NCBI RefSeq assembly: GCF_001190785.1
Contig: NZ_LGSS01000006.1
Coordinates: 62,001 to 126,000, forward strand
DNA length: 64,000 nt
Direction: 5' to 3'
Source of the DNA: Gottschalkia purinilytica
GTDB lineage: Bacteria > Bacillota > Clostridia > Tissierellales > Gottschalkiaceae
A model generated the notes under the pieces. The model made no database searches. It was not told the DNA's origin and worked only from the letters and a program-made list of their open reading frames with translations. Position 1 is the stretch's first letter. Each line of letters starts with the position of its first letter. Both the position numbers and the translations under genes were made by a program. Below are positions 17,339-27,103 of this stretch, piece by piece.

Positions 17339-17596
17339 GTCTAATAAATTTTATATTTTAATCATTTTATAAGTTAGAACTTAAATATGTAAGAAAGATA
17401 AAATTATATATTTGTTCGATAAATGACTAAATTAAAAAGAGTTTATTTTAGAATAATGGACTAGAGTCATGAATACATTAGTAATTAATTAAGAAAGAAT
17501 GAAATTAGTAATAAGCCATATCGCATAATTTACAATTAGGGTAGATGAAATGAAGAATATTTAGAAATTAGATATTATAAGTTTAAATATAAAAAA

Positions 17597-17624
17597 TATA
17601 TGACTTCAAAAAAGAAGTCATATA
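17597..17624. terminator. Hairpin downstream of ytaF
   Basis: TATATGACTTC (17597-17607), a six-A loop, then GAAGTCATATA (17614-17624). It lies about 75 bases beyond the end of ytaF on the minus strand; with its AT-rich flank it may end that transcript or read-through from the left. Confidence 0.5.
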
Positions 17625-17699
17625 TAATTTGTTAGGATATAGTTAAATTTAATTAAAAAAATAAAGTAATATATTTTTAAACCATAATTGAGATTATAT

Positions 17700-18323
17700 T
17701 TATAGTAACTTCATAATGGCTAGAACTATCAAGATTAGTCCAGATAGCCAAGATAAATTAATCTTTACTTTTTCAACAACTTTTCTACCTATAAATGATC
17801 CTACCAATACAGCAATCATATCAGAAATTAAAGACAATAACACTACTTGTATATAATTAATATTTCCTAAACTACTTCCAAAACCTATAGCCATACCATC
17901 TAAGGAAAGAGCTAGCGCAAGATATAAAGCTTCCCTTGAGCTAAGATATTTTGAATTATCAAAATCAGCTTTAGTCTCATCAGCATATATATCTAGTACA
18001 AATCTAAAATCAAATAACTTAAAATTTACTTTTTTATTTGTATATGATTTTTTCTTTAAATAGGCCTTAATAATACTTTCAAATAAGTAATATATACCTA
18101 GTCCCATTAGTATTGTAAAACTTATTATTATAGTAACATTTTCTGGCAAAATCTTTTTTACTATAGAGCCCAAGAAAAAGGAGATAGCAAGAATTGATGA
18201 ACAAACAATATTGATAACAGTTACTGATTTAAAAGGTATTTTTATTTTATTTGTTCCATAAGCAATACTAGCTACAAATGCATCTAAACATAGTGCAGAT
18301 ACTAATAATATAGATTGAAGCAT
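17700..18323 (-). CDS. ytaF: YtaF-type sporulation membrane protein (MntP-like fold)
   Basis: A 207-residue membrane protein with about six helices and an internal repeat: ALCLDAFVASIAYG near residue 10 and LALSLDGMAIGFGSSLG near 140, both with an aspartate in the membrane, as in YtaF and the MntP manganese exporter family. The central charged loop (about 85-125) is typical of YtaF. In Bacillus the gene is sporulation-linked, which suggests an endospore former. Transport substrate is unknown, although a cation is likely. Confidence 0.85.
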   Translation of the reverse strand: MLQSILLVSALCLDAFVASIAYGTNKIKIPFKSVTVINIVCSSILAISFFLGSIVKKILPENVTIIISFTILMGLGIYYLFESIIKAYLKKKSYTNKKVNFKLFDFRFVLDIYADETKADFDNSKYLSSREALYLALALSLDGMAIGFGSSLGNINYIQVVLLSLISDMIAVLVGSFIGRKVVEKVKINLSWLSGLILIVLAIMKLL

Positions 18324-18505
18324 AATAGCACCCCCTTAAATTAATCCAGTTATAATATGTTATTAAGATATTTATAAATGGTTACAAGGGGAGTTACTAT
18401 ATGTTAAAATCCTGTATTCAATTATAAGATTAAATAAAAAATAAAGAATTAGTGTATAAGTTATATTGATAAAACTAACAAATGATTGCTAATTTGCTAA
18501 TAACT

Positions 18506-18808
18506 TTAAATGGCAAATCCTAAGATATAAACAATGAGAACACTAAAAACTGCTACGCTCATAAGACCTTTATTAAAATATGCTAGTATTATGGCTACAA
18601 GAGTTCCTGCTATTCCTGTATAAATATTATTTGTTGAATATATTATTGCTGGAAAGGTCATAGCTCCTAGAACAGCAAAAGGAACATAATATAAAAAAGA
18701 TTTTAGGAACTTTGAATTAATTTCTCTTTTCATAAGGACTATAGGAATTACCCTAGGTATGTACGTTACTATACACATAATAAGTATATATATAAAAGTT
18801 TTAGTCAT
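18506..18808 (-). CDS. azlD: AzlD-family branched-chain amino acid transport subunit
   Basis: A 100-residue hydrophobic protein with three to four helices. The start MTKTFIYILIMCIVTYIPRV and the following PIVLM..., plus the FLKSFLYYVPFAVLGAMTFP segment, are typical of AzlD, the small partner of AzlC. It is one base from the azlC stop, so the two are co-translated. AzlCD exports branched-chain amino acids or analogues in other bacteria. Confidence 0.88.
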   Translation of the reverse strand: MTKTFIYILIMCIVTYIPRVIPIVLMKREINSKFLKSFLYYVPFAVLGAMTFPAIIYSTNNIYTGIAGTLVAIILAYFNKGLMSVAVFSVLIVYILGFAI

Positions 18809-18809
18809 T

Positions 18810-19553
18810 TTAATCCTCCCTTGGAAAAACTATTGCACCAAATGCTGAGGCAATTATAGTTGCAATTATGATTACCCATCCACTAGAAATTTTACTTATT
18901 AAAGGTACATATCTAAAAATCAGACTTATAGATACAGATACAACTATTACACCTAGAACCTTTTTACTATTTCTAGCTTCAGGCACTATAAGAGCCAAGA
19001 ACATTCCATACAAAGCTATTCCCATAGCATTTTGAAGTCTTGTAGACAAAAATGTAGAGAAAATTGCTCCCGTAAGCGTACCTAAAGCCCATGCTAAATA
19101 TGAAGTAATTATTAGTCCCATCATATATGGAAAAGTAACTTTTTCTTTTTCAAGAGATGCTACTGTAAATGTTTCATCTGTTATTCCAAATGCCATAATA
19201 AGTTTTTTAGAAAGTGGCATTTTAACAATTTTTTGAGAAAGAGATAATGACATGAGCATATATCTTATATTTATAATAAATGTAGTTACTGCAACTTCTA
19301 AGAAAGTTCCATTTGAAAGAATAATATTAGTTCCTGCAAATTGTCCTGCTGAAGTAAAGTTAGTTAAGGATATCACCAGTGCAGTTAATGGATCCATTCC
19401 TCCATTTGATGCCATAATTCCAAAAGTAAATGAAACTGGAAAATATCCCATTGCTATAGGAAGTGATTTTTTTACTCCTATTAAAAATTTACTTTTCGAA
19501 TCATTAGAATTAAAATCTAATGTTTTTTCTAAAATCTGTTCAGTTTGTTTCAA
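18810..19553 (-). CDS. azlC: AzlC-family transporter subunit
   Basis: A membrane protein of about 247 residues with seven to eight helices. Family stretches are PIAMGYFPVSFTFGIMASNG, LTNFTSAGQFAGTNII and FGITDETFTVAS. An upstream TTG at 19586 would overlap the probable start of transcription; the TTG at 19553 follows AGGACAGGG at a good distance and is preferred. A TACAAT at about 19592 on the minus strand may be the -10. It works with AzlD as an exporter for branched-chain amino acids. Confidence 0.85.
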   Translation of the reverse strand: MKQTEQILEKTLDFNSNDSKSKFLIGVKKSLPIAMGYFPVSFTFGIMASNGGMDPLTALVISLTNFTSAGQFAGTNIILSNGTFLEVAVTTFIINIRYMLMSLSLSQKIVKMPLSKKLIMAFGITDETFTVASLEKEKVTFPYMMGLIITSYLAWALGTLTGAIFSTFLSTRLQNAMGIALYGMFLALIVPEARNSKKVLGVIVVSVSISLIFRYVPLISKISSGWVIIIATIIASAFGAIVFPRED

Positions 19554-19787
19554 TTTAGTATCACCCTGTCCTTTAATTATTTCCAATATATTGTACCATA
19601 AATTATAAATAAGTCTTTATTTAAATGAAGATATAGATTTAAAATGAATAGAATTTTCTATAATACTTAGATTTAAGCAATATACCATATTAGATTATTA
19701 GGCTTTTAATGAACAATAAAGTATCGAAAATATTAAATAAGAATATGGTAATATATAGATATAAGAAGATGTTAGATGGAGGTATAT

Positions 19788-20228
19788 ATGAAAGTTGAAA
19801 TCTTAAAAATTGGACAAGTAGAAGAAAGTAAATTAAAGTTTGCAGTTATTAGCACTCGTTTTCAAAATAAATGGGTTTTTGTGAGACATAAAGATAGAGA
19901 TACATGGGAGATACCAGGAGGCCATAGAGAAATAGATGAGAATATAAATGATACAGCTAAAAGAGAGCTATTTGAAGAAACAGGTGCAAAAATTTTTAAA
20001 ATAGAACCAGTATGCGATTATTCTGTTACAAAGGAGAGTGTAACATCATTTGGTAGATTGTTTATTTCAGAAGTTAGTGAGTTTACAGATTTACCTAACT
20101 TAGAAATAGGTGAATTAAGATATTTTAATGAGCCACCAAGTAATTTAACATATCCGGATATTCAGCCATATCTATATGAACAGACTATTTTATTTTTAGA
20201 TAACAGCTTTAATAATATGAGAATCTAG
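19788..20228 (+). CDS. Nudix hydrolase
   Basis: A 146-residue Nudix protein with the full box GGHREIDENINDTAKRELFEETGA-type pattern at about residues 44-66 (glycine, then RE and EE residues in place). Such enzymes cleave nucleoside diphosphates linked to another group; the substrate cannot be read off. An ATG at 19776 lies inside the ribosome site ATGGAGG, so the ATG at 19788 is chosen. It is 35 bases upstream of the ATPase gene, perhaps in one transcript. Confidence 0.85.
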   Translation: MKVEILKIGQVEESKLKFAVISTRFQNKWVFVRHKDRDTWEIPGGHREIDENINDTAKRELFEETGAKIFKIEPVCDYSVTKESVTSFGRLFISEVSEFTDLPNLEIGELRYFNEPPSNLTYPDIQPYLYEQTILFLDNSFNNMRI

Positions 20229-20263
20229 GCCTATATATTTTAAATAATTAGGAGTGATATGTA

Positions 20264-21013
20264 TTGGAACTCACAGATAAAAATCAATACTTAAGAAGTA
20301 TACAGCTAAATAGAGAAAAGATAAAATCTTTTAAAAAATATCCATTTAACTTACCTGCTATTAAAAACTTATCAAATCTAAAATTCCATCCTAATGTTAC
20401 ATTCATTGTAGGTGAAAATGGAATGGGAAAGTCAACTATTTTAGAAGCAATCGCTACAGCCTATGGTTTTAATCCAGAAGGAGGTACAAGGAACTTCAAT
20501 TTTTCTTCAAGAGCTTCTCATTCAGAGCTCTGCAATCATATTAAAATGGTTAAAGGAATTAAAAGACCTAAGGACGGATTTTTTCTACGTGCAGAAAGCT
20601 TCTATAATCTTGCAACTACTATTGAGGAACTTGATGAAGACGTTGGTGGGCCTAAAATCATAGATTCGTATGGTGGATGTTCTCTACATGAACAATCTCA
20701 CGGTGAATCATTTTTTTCAGTTTTTATAAATAGATTTAGTGGTCAAGGACTTTATATATTAGATGAACCAGAAGCAGCATTATCTCCTTCACGACAGATG
20801 ACTATGATTACTAGGATACATGAATTAGTTAGACAAGAATATCAGTTTATTATTGCTACGCATTCGCCAATTATAATGGCATATCCTAACTCAATTATAT
20901 ATCAGATAAAGAATGGATTTGAAATAACTAGATATGAGGAAACAGATCATTATGAGACTATGCATGCTTTTTTAAATAATAAAGGTAAAATGTTAGAGAT
21001 TCTTCTAGGATAG
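20264..21013 (+). CDS. AAA ATPase of the SMC/RecF-like ABC type
   Basis: A 249-residue single-domain ATPase. Walker A is GENGMGKST at residues 50-57, a degenerate signature appears in SHGESFFSVF, Walker B is LYILDEPEAAL near 163, and a histidine switch lies in IATHSP. The absence of a coiled coil or membrane part places it with small stand-alone predicted ATPases (AAA_15/AAA_21 group) whose role is unproven. Start is TTG after AGGAG. It follows the Nudix gene closely. Confidence 0.8.
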   Translation: MELTDKNQYLRSIQLNREKIKSFKKYPFNLPAIKNLSNLKFHPNVTFIVGENGMGKSTILEAIATAYGFNPEGGTRNFNFSSRASHSELCNHIKMVKGIKRPKDGFFLRAESFYNLATTIEELDEDVGGPKIIDSYGGCSLHEQSHGESFFSVFINRFSGQGLYILDEPEAALSPSRQMTMITRIHELVRQEYQFIIATHSPIIMAYPNSIIYQIKNGFEITRYEETDHYETMHAFLNNKGKMLEILLG

Positions 21014-21603
21014 TAAAATAAAATATAGAACAGATAAATATACGTTAAGATAAAATTAGTAAATAATTATAAAAGCAATAAATTATTAGACATTAAAACC
21101 TAATATATTTTGATTTTTTACAATACTGGTGATATTATTTAAATATAATAGCTTTAAAATATAATTGATATTTTTTCAATCAAGATAATAAGAATATATA
21201 CAATAAAGTATTATTTTTTTACCTACGATATACTTATAAAAACATAACGTTAAATATATGGCATTATAAATTATGATTAGCAACTCAAAATAATGAATGA
21301 TATTAACTGATACTTAGTTATAATTCACCTCATAAGAAATAGCTTTCAAAACAAATACTTACTCAGAATTAATTCTATTAAAGAATAAATAAATACTATT
21401 AAAATTCAAGTAGATTTTAAAGAAAATTTATAGGAATCATATATTATCATAAATATTTATATATTCACAAATCATGAAACTAGAATGTTGTTGTCAGAAT
21501 GAAAATATTTAATATTGATATTCTATGCGAATATAAAGAGCTAATTATTCATATAGATGAAAAGATGTCATAAAATAATTAATTAGTATTAAAGGAGATT
21601 AAT
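21014..21603. other. 590-bp AT-rich intergenic region
   Basis: No gene, strong hairpin or known riboswitch was recognised in this stretch. Short frames in all phases lack ribosome sites. The end holds the AAAGGAG site of the next gene. Confidence 0.5.
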
Positions 21604-22344
21604 ATGTGGGAAATTTATGATAAATTAATAGAACCTATACCAGAAGATATATATGTTGAAGATTGTATAATGGGACTTAGATGGACGTATATAAAAGGGA
21701 AAAACTCTGGAATTGCTTTGACTTTTAGAGATGGTCTAAGAGAGAGTAGTATTTTAGGAAAAATTAAAGGGATGAGACTAAAAGAATTATCAACTTATGT
21801 TAAGTCATGGAATTTTACAGAAGCAAGCTTAGGTCTTTCAGCTATAAACTCTTTCTACAATACAGTTGAGCATGCAGAAAAATTAGGAGCAAACTTTTCG
21901 GAAGGTAGAAAAAATGATATATTTACAGAATCAATAGATGAAATTAGAGGTAAGAATGTAGCTGTTATAGGGCATTTTCCAGATTTAGAAAAAATAGAAT
22001 CTATATGTAACTTGTCTATATTAGAAAGAAGACCTAGCAAAGGTGATTTACCAGATTGTGCTTGTGAATACATATTAAAAAATCAAGATTTTGTTTTTAT
22101 AACAGGAAGCACATTAGCAAATAAAACGTTACCAAGATTACTTGAATTATCAAAGAATGCAAAGGTAATTTTAGTTGGACCAAGTGTACCTGTGGCTCCT
22201 ATTTTGTTTGACTATGGAGTGAACACTCTAGCAAGTGCTGTTATAGTTAATGATAATTTAATTCAACAAGCAATTAAGGAAGGTGGAAGTCATCAAATAT
22301 TTGATTTAGGTGGAAAGATGGCAAAGATTAAGAAGAAAGACTAA
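21604..22344 (+). CDS. DUF364 (putative heavy-metal chelation) protein
   Basis: A 246-residue protein with an N-terminal DUF4213-like part (about 1-85) and a C-terminal Rossmann-like DUF364 domain with KNVAVIGHFPDLEKIE, DYxFITGSTLANKTLPRLL-like and VILVGPSVPVAPILFDYGV stretches. The family is linked in other genomes to metal or cobalamin/molybdate uptake loci but lacks a proven reaction. Here it is followed by a small radical SAM protein 150 bases away on the same strand. Confidence 0.8.
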   Translation: MWEIYDKLIEPIPEDIYVEDCIMGLRWTYIKGKNSGIALTFRDGLRESSILGKIKGMRLKELSTYVKSWNFTEASLGLSAINSFYNTVEHAEKLGANFSEGRKNDIFTESIDEIRGKNVAVIGHFPDLEKIESICNLSILERRPSKGDLPDCACEYILKNQDFVFITGSTLANKTLPRLLELSKNAKVILVGPSVPVAPILFDYGVNTLASAVIVNDNLIQQAIKEGGSHQIFDLGGKMAKIKKKD

Positions 22345-22496
22345 TAATACATCACTACTTAAATATTATAGTAAAAGATATAATAAATATGATAATATAT
22401 TAAGACAATGTAATATAAAAAACTACAAAATAAGAATTACCAATATACACAAATTGTAGATTAATAATTAAACATAAAAGTATAGGTGGTGATAAG

Positions 22497-23186
22497 ATGA
22501 ATCCATTTTCAATAAGTGATGTATATCTTGATAAAAATGGTAGACGAACGTTAGATATAAATCCTCTTTCAGAAAACTACTGTAGCTTTGACTGTGTTTT
22601 TTGTCCATTAGGAAGAACTAAAGTTAAAACTGATAAGACATTTAGCTTTAATGAAACTGAAAGCTTTATAAAAAGACTTGAAGCTATACTTAAAACTGAA
22701 AAAATTGATATTGTTTTTATCAATCCAGATGGAGAATCACTTGCAAATAACAGAATCTTAGATGTTATAAACTTAATTAAAAAGTATAAGGCTAATGTAA
22801 AACTATTATCTAATGGTTATATATTTAATATTGAAGAATTTAAACACATATTAAATCAATGCGATGAAATAATTGGAGAACTTGCAGTAACTAATGAAAA
22901 AGACTTTCAGAAGTTACAAAGACCTATAAATGGATATACTCTTGAAAACTATATATCTAATATGGAAGAATTCAACAATCAATATAATGGGAAATTTATA
23001 CTTGATATAACTATATTAAAAAACTATTCAGATGATTATGATTCTATTCAGAAATTTAAGAATGCTATTAATATGATTAAGCCAGATGAAATTTATGTAG
23101 AAACTCCTTCAAAAGGTAAATTAGGAAAAGCATTTGGAGTTAGTGAAGAAAAGCTTAAAGAAATAAGTAGTCATTTAAAGCATTAA
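22497..23186 (+). CDS. Small radical SAM protein
   Basis: A 229-residue radical SAM protein; the cluster motif is CSFDCVFC (about residues 29-36) after the conserved NPLSENY. The length fits the short, uncharacterised radical SAM proteins often annotated as Fe-S oxidoreductases; there is no auxiliary cluster domain. Next to the DUF364 gene it may act on a metal-binding cofactor, but this is only a guess from context. The ribosome site is AGGTGGTGA. Confidence 0.75.
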   Translation: MNPFSISDVYLDKNGRRTLDINPLSENYCSFDCVFCPLGRTKVKTDKTFSFNETESFIKRLEAILKTEKIDIVFINPDGESLANNRILDVINLIKKYKANVKLLSNGYIFNIEEFKHILNQCDEIIGELAVTNEKDFQKLQRPINGYTLENYISNMEEFNNQYNGKFILDITILKNYSDDYDSIQKFKNAINMIKPDEIYVETPSKGKLGKAFGVSEEKLKEISSHLKH

Positions 23187-23215
23187 TTATAATAAAAAAT
23201 AAAGTAGAAAAAATA

Positions 23216-23284
23216 TATTTCCTGGGGAATACTTAGGAAATAATAAAAAAAAGCTATAGTAAAGTTTTACTATAGCTTTTTTTA
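23216..23284 (+). terminator. Two successive hairpins, the second a strong terminator
   Basis: TATTTCCT (23216-23223) pairs with AGGAAATA (23235-23242). Directly after it AAAAAAGCTATAGTAAA (23247-23263) pairs with TTTTACTATAGCTTTTTT (23265-23282). The second is a textbook bidirectional terminator. The remaining 285 bases to 23569 show nothing else. Confidence 0.8.
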
Positions 23285-23569
23285 TTATTTAATGATTTTA
23301 TTTCTTGTAATATAAACAAGAATCAAAATGAAAAAAGTATATATTTTAATTTTTAACTATTATAACTATATATAAAAGTATGCATTTGTTGACACTTTGA
23401 TTTTTATAGGATAAAATATACAAATTAGTTATAAAATAATTTATCTGCCATAATTAAATAAATTATGTCAATATTATAATTTTTACACTTTAATTGTCTC
23501 TAAATTTGCTATAGTTATTAAAATATTTTATAACTTAATAAATTAAAAGCGTTTAAGGGGGAGAAATTA

Positions 23570-24673
23570 GTGGTAAAGACAGGGTCTGCAATAGTAGACA
23601 CATCAGAAAAATTATTAAATGATGGTAGACAAGAAGAACTAGATCTTGCAAGAGGATTTGCGATTTTATTTATGATTATAGTTCACATTCTTGAAACCTT
23701 TTCTACAGATTTAGTTTATTATTCAAAGTTTGGAGTATTTATAGAATTCTTGGGATCACCTCCAGCTGCACCTGTATTTATGTTTCTCTTAGGAATTGGA
23801 ACTATATATTCAAAAAGACAAACTCCATCTAAGCTAGTTAAAAGAGGAGTATTTTTATTTATTGGAGGATATGTACATAATATATTTCGTAGTACCATAC
23901 CATATTATCTAGGCGTTTATCTTAATATAATTAAAGCAGGAGATCCAAATTATACTTCTGTTCTTAATACTCTTGATTTTGATATTCTTCAATTTGCTGG
24001 GCTGGCACTTATATTCATTGCCATACTTAAAAAACTAAATACAAATATTATTTTTTATCCAATAATAGGGATACTAGTATCTATTGTTTCTCCTTTTTTA
24101 TGGGGAGCTAAAAGTGGTATATTCGCTATTGATTTACTTACTTATCCGTTATTTGGAACTGAATATTATATATATTTCCCATTCTTTCCTTGGATAGTTT
24201 ATCCACTCTTTGGAGCTTTCTTTGGATACTTTTTAATACGAACAGAAAATAAAGATAGACTTTATAATATAAGTGCTATATTGTCTATAGTTGTTTTTGT
24301 TATAGGTGCAGTATATATGTATAACAATCCAAGTATTGACTTAGGATTAAAAGATGAGGGGAATTACTATAGACATGGAATATTAGGTGTTTGTATGTTT
24401 ACTTCAATAGTTTTAATTTGGACTACCATATTAAATTATGTAAAAGATAAAATTCCAAAGGCTATTAAGTCTATTATGTATTTTTGGAGTAGATATGTAA
24501 CAGAAATTTTTGTAATCCATTGGATATTAATTGGTATAGCTATTCTAATACTTGGTCTAAATAAAATGGACCTATTAAGTACTATAATTGCTATGATACT
24601 GAGTGTAATTATTACAGATAGAGTGACATTTTTATATGTAAATAAAGTAAAGAAAAAATTAAGAAAAAATTAA
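23570..24673 (+). CDS. Membrane acyltransferase-like protein (DUF1624/HGSNAT type)
   Basis: A 367-residue protein with about ten transmembrane helices. The opening QEELDLARGFAILFMIIVHI is the hallmark of heparan-alpha-glucosaminide acetyltransferase-like and acyltransferase-3-like membrane proteins: charged residues leading into helix 1 with a histidine inside it. The conserved GSPPAAPVFMFLLGIGT follows. Its substrate is unknown; modification of a cell-envelope glycan is plausible. GTG start after GGGGGAG. It is a single-gene unit with its own terminator. Confidence 0.75.
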   Translation: MVKTGSAIVDTSEKLLNDGRQEELDLARGFAILFMIIVHILETFSTDLVYYSKFGVFIEFLGSPPAAPVFMFLLGIGTIYSKRQTPSKLVKRGVFLFIGGYVHNIFRSTIPYYLGVYLNIIKAGDPNYTSVLNTLDFDILQFAGLALIFIAILKKLNTNIIFYPIIGILVSIVSPFLWGAKSGIFAIDLLTYPLFGTEYYIYFPFFPWIVYPLFGAFFGYFLIRTENKDRLYNISAILSIVVFVIGAVYMYNNPSIDLGLKDEGNYYRHGILGVCMFTSIVLIWTTILNYVKDKIPKAIKSIMYFWSRYVTEIFVIHWILIGIAILILGLNKMDLLSTIIAMILSVIITDRVTFLYVNKVKKKLRKN

Positions 24674-24759
24674 GATAGAGAACAATGGATTTGAGTTATT
24701 AATTTTGATATAATCAATAAAGCAACTATCTTAAAGTTTAATAGTTTTGATCTAATTTT

Positions 24760-24808
24760 AAAAGTTAGAATGAATTAATAACTATATAAAGTTCATTCTA
24801 ACTTTTAT
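24760..24808. terminator. Intrinsic terminator
   Basis: AAAAGTTAGAATGAA (24760-24774) pairs perfectly with TTCATTCTAACTTTT (24792-24806). The rest of the gap to 25063 holds nothing else visible. Confidence 0.8.
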
Positions 24809-25063
24809 TATTTTGTATATTTAATACAGAATCTGTACATTGTATTATTTACATGTAAATTGTTACTTGTTGTATGAAAAGACTTCTATATTATAAAATA
24901 TGAAATGCTAAAAAAATAACATTTATATATAAGATATTAAAGTATTATTAAAAAATATACCGTCTATATAGAGAAATTGAGTTTAAATTAAAATAATGTA
25001 ATTTGAAATTTTACTAAAAATCATTAAAATATTATTTAGGTTATAATGTAGGGGGGAGTATAC

Positions 25064-25627
25064 TTGAAAAAGGGTAAATCTAAAGAGGTATATATATTAT
25101 TAACTTATACAGGAACTCTTTTAAGCAAATTAATAAGATTATATACAAAGATACAATATTCTCATGCATCTATCTCGTTAGATAAGGATCTAACAGAATT
25201 ATATAGCTTTGGTAGAAAAGTTCCTAGGAACCCTTTTATAGCAGGTTTTGTTAAAGAAGACATTAAAGAAGGTGTGTATTCTATCTTTTCAGATACTATA
25301 TGTGCAGTGTACTCTTTGGAAATTTCAGATGAACAATATAATAAATTAAAAGAAAACATAGAAGCTTTTAAATTTAATAGTAACAATTATAGATATAATC
25401 TTTTAGGAATAGTAGGAATTCCTTTGAACATTAAGATTAAAAGAAAAAATCACTTTTTTTGTTCTCAATTTGTATCGACGGTCTTAAAAAATAGTAATAT
25501 TTATTTATTTGATAAACCTGTTGAACTTATTACTTTAGAAGATTTTATAAAATGTGAAAAGCTTAAAGTTGTATATGAAGGATACTTAAAAGAATATGAA
25601 TCAAGTAGATTATTAGCTAGTGTATAA
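25064..25627 (+). CDS. NlpC/P60-superfamily (YiiX-like) protein
   Basis: A 187-residue protein with the permuted papain-like layout of YiiX-type proteins: a histidine in IQYSHASISLD near residue 34 and a cysteine in NHFFCSQFVSTVL near 131. No signal peptide is seen, so it may act in the cytoplasm. The family hydrolyses amide or ester bonds, but the substrate cannot be deduced. TTG start after GGGGGGAG. It stands alone between terminators. Confidence 0.7.
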   Translation: MKKGKSKEVYILLTYTGTLLSKLIRLYTKIQYSHASISLDKDLTELYSFGRKVPRNPFIAGFVKEDIKEGVYSIFSDTICAVYSLEISDEQYNKLKENIEAFKFNSNNYRYNLLGIVGIPLNIKIKRKNHFFCSQFVSTVLKNSNIYLFDKPVELITLEDFIKCEKLKVVYEGYLKEYESSRLLASV

Positions 25628-25647
25628 ATTATTAATTATATTAATAT

Positions 25648-25692
25648 AAACTCCTTTCTCAATGATATTTAATTCTAATAGAAAGGAGTTTT
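25648..25692. terminator. Intrinsic terminator, similar in sequence to the one after suf
   Basis: AAACTCCTTTCT (25648-25659) pairs with AGAAAGGAGTTT (25680-25691). The same stem recurs at 32065-32104. The 366 bases from here to 26058 contain nothing else that I can support. Confidence 0.8.
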
Positions 25693-26058
25693 ATATTTAT
25701 ATATTTAGAAAAGCTTCTTTATAAAATAAAACTATATGAATTTTATTAAAATTTTTATTTAATATTTACGATATTGACTAATATAAGAAATATAAAAATT
25801 TTTTATAATACCGTACTTTATATATTGTGATTTATTACATATCATAGTAAGAAATGCAGATTAAAATCATAAAAATAGTTAAAAATTTACTATAAACACT
25901 GATGATAAAACTCTACTCTTTAAATATTAGTTATTGGACTACTAATAGAGATTGATAAGTTTTTATGTATACTATAAAGTTATGTATAAGATATATCTTT
26001 TTTAGTACTACCTTATAAGCACTACTCATAAGATAATTAAATTTAATGGGGTGATTTT

Positions 26059-26772
26059 ATGAGGAAAAAAGGTCTTTTGAGTATTGATTGGGACTATTTT
26101 ATACCGATGAAAAATGAGTGGAATGGTTCTTATCTTGAAAATCAAAACAATATAAACGATCAATGGTACCGTAGATATTTAGAATGTAAATTTCATGGAG
26201 AAGATATAGAAAAAATAGTAGATGTAAGTAATGAAGTAAATGATTTTTGGAGTAAAATACGTAAAAAATTTAGAATTAATAAAGATGTAAAAGTATATGT
26301 TTCTGAATCCCATAAATTATCGTATAAATTAGCAATAGACCATTCATGCCAATGTGTATATTCTTTTGATGCACATTCCGACTTAGGATACGGAAGTTGC
26401 GATTCCATTTATTTTCAAACTAATTGTTCTAACTGGCTAGGGAAACTACTCAAAAATAATCTTATAGAAAAAGCTCATATCATATATAGTCCATATTCAT
26501 TTGAAAAACAAGAAGATTTTGAAGAAATAAGTAAAAAATATAGTTTGGATTTTGCAAATTTAGAGAGTATAAAAGAAAATGAAAATGAAGAAATCACAGT
26601 AATTCATATTTGTAGGTCTGGAGCTTGGACACCACCATGGTTGGATAAAAAGTTCTATAACTTTATAAAAGAGCTCAATATACCTTATGAGGTAATTGAC
26701 TGTCCAATGAGAAAATGGGATATTAAAAATTTAAATCTATCAGATCAAATAAATTATATGTTGTGCTCGTAA
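26059..26772 (+). CDS. UPF0489/arginase-like fold protein
   Basis: A 237-residue soluble protein. It starts with LLSIDWDYFIP and has YSFDAHSDLGYG near residue 100, which recalls the metal-binding DAHxD motif of ureohydrolases, and a late HICRSGAWTPPW motif. I associate these with the UPF0489 family, which has no established reaction. It has a GGGGTGATTTT ribosome site and its own terminator, so it is monocistronic. The assignment is by motif recall and moderate. Confidence 0.6.
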   Translation: MRKKGLLSIDWDYFIPMKNEWNGSYLENQNNINDQWYRRYLECKFHGEDIEKIVDVSNEVNDFWSKIRKKFRINKDVKVYVSESHKLSYKLAIDHSCQCVYSFDAHSDLGYGSCDSIYFQTNCSNWLGKLLKNNLIEKAHIIYSPYSFEKQEDFEEISKKYSLDFANLESIKENENEEITVIHICRSGAWTPPWLDKKFYNFIKELNIPYEVIDCPMRKWDIKNLNLSDQINYMLCS

Positions 26773-26826
26773 AAATATAAAAATAATATATATGATCTTA
26801 ATATAAAAAAGAATACTATAATTGTG

Positions 26827-26875
26827 ACCTTATAAATGTACTTAAATCATTTAAGTATATTTATAAGGTTTTTTA
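26827..26875. terminator. Intrinsic terminator
   Basis: ACCTTATAAATGTACTTAAA (26827-26846) pairs with TTTAAGTATATTTATAAGGT (26850-26869), one internal mismatch, followed by T4. Confidence 0.8.
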
Positions 26876-27062
26876 TTTGAATAAACTAGATCTCAACAGA
26901 AACAATTAAAGCATTCAAATACATTAATTAAGATTCAAGCATTTTCAAAAGTAGAACTATCTTTTCATTATGATTTCTGATGTTGTAATGGAATATTTTA
27001 AAATATATAAATTATTTTATACGAACTTGTAAAATGTGAGTAATATAAATGATACATGGGTA

Positions 27063-27084
27063 TATAATAATGAAAATCATTATC
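27063..27084 (+). promoter_or_regulatory. Fur box over the suf promoter
   Basis: AATAATGAAAATCATTATC at 27066-27084 matches the 19-bp Fur consensus at 17 positions. It overlaps a TATAAT at 27063-27068, so Fur binding would block the promoter; no clear -35 is seen. The sufC start follows 20 bases later. Confidence 0.8.
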
Positions 27085-27103
27085 AGAAAGAAGGTAGATA
27101 TAT

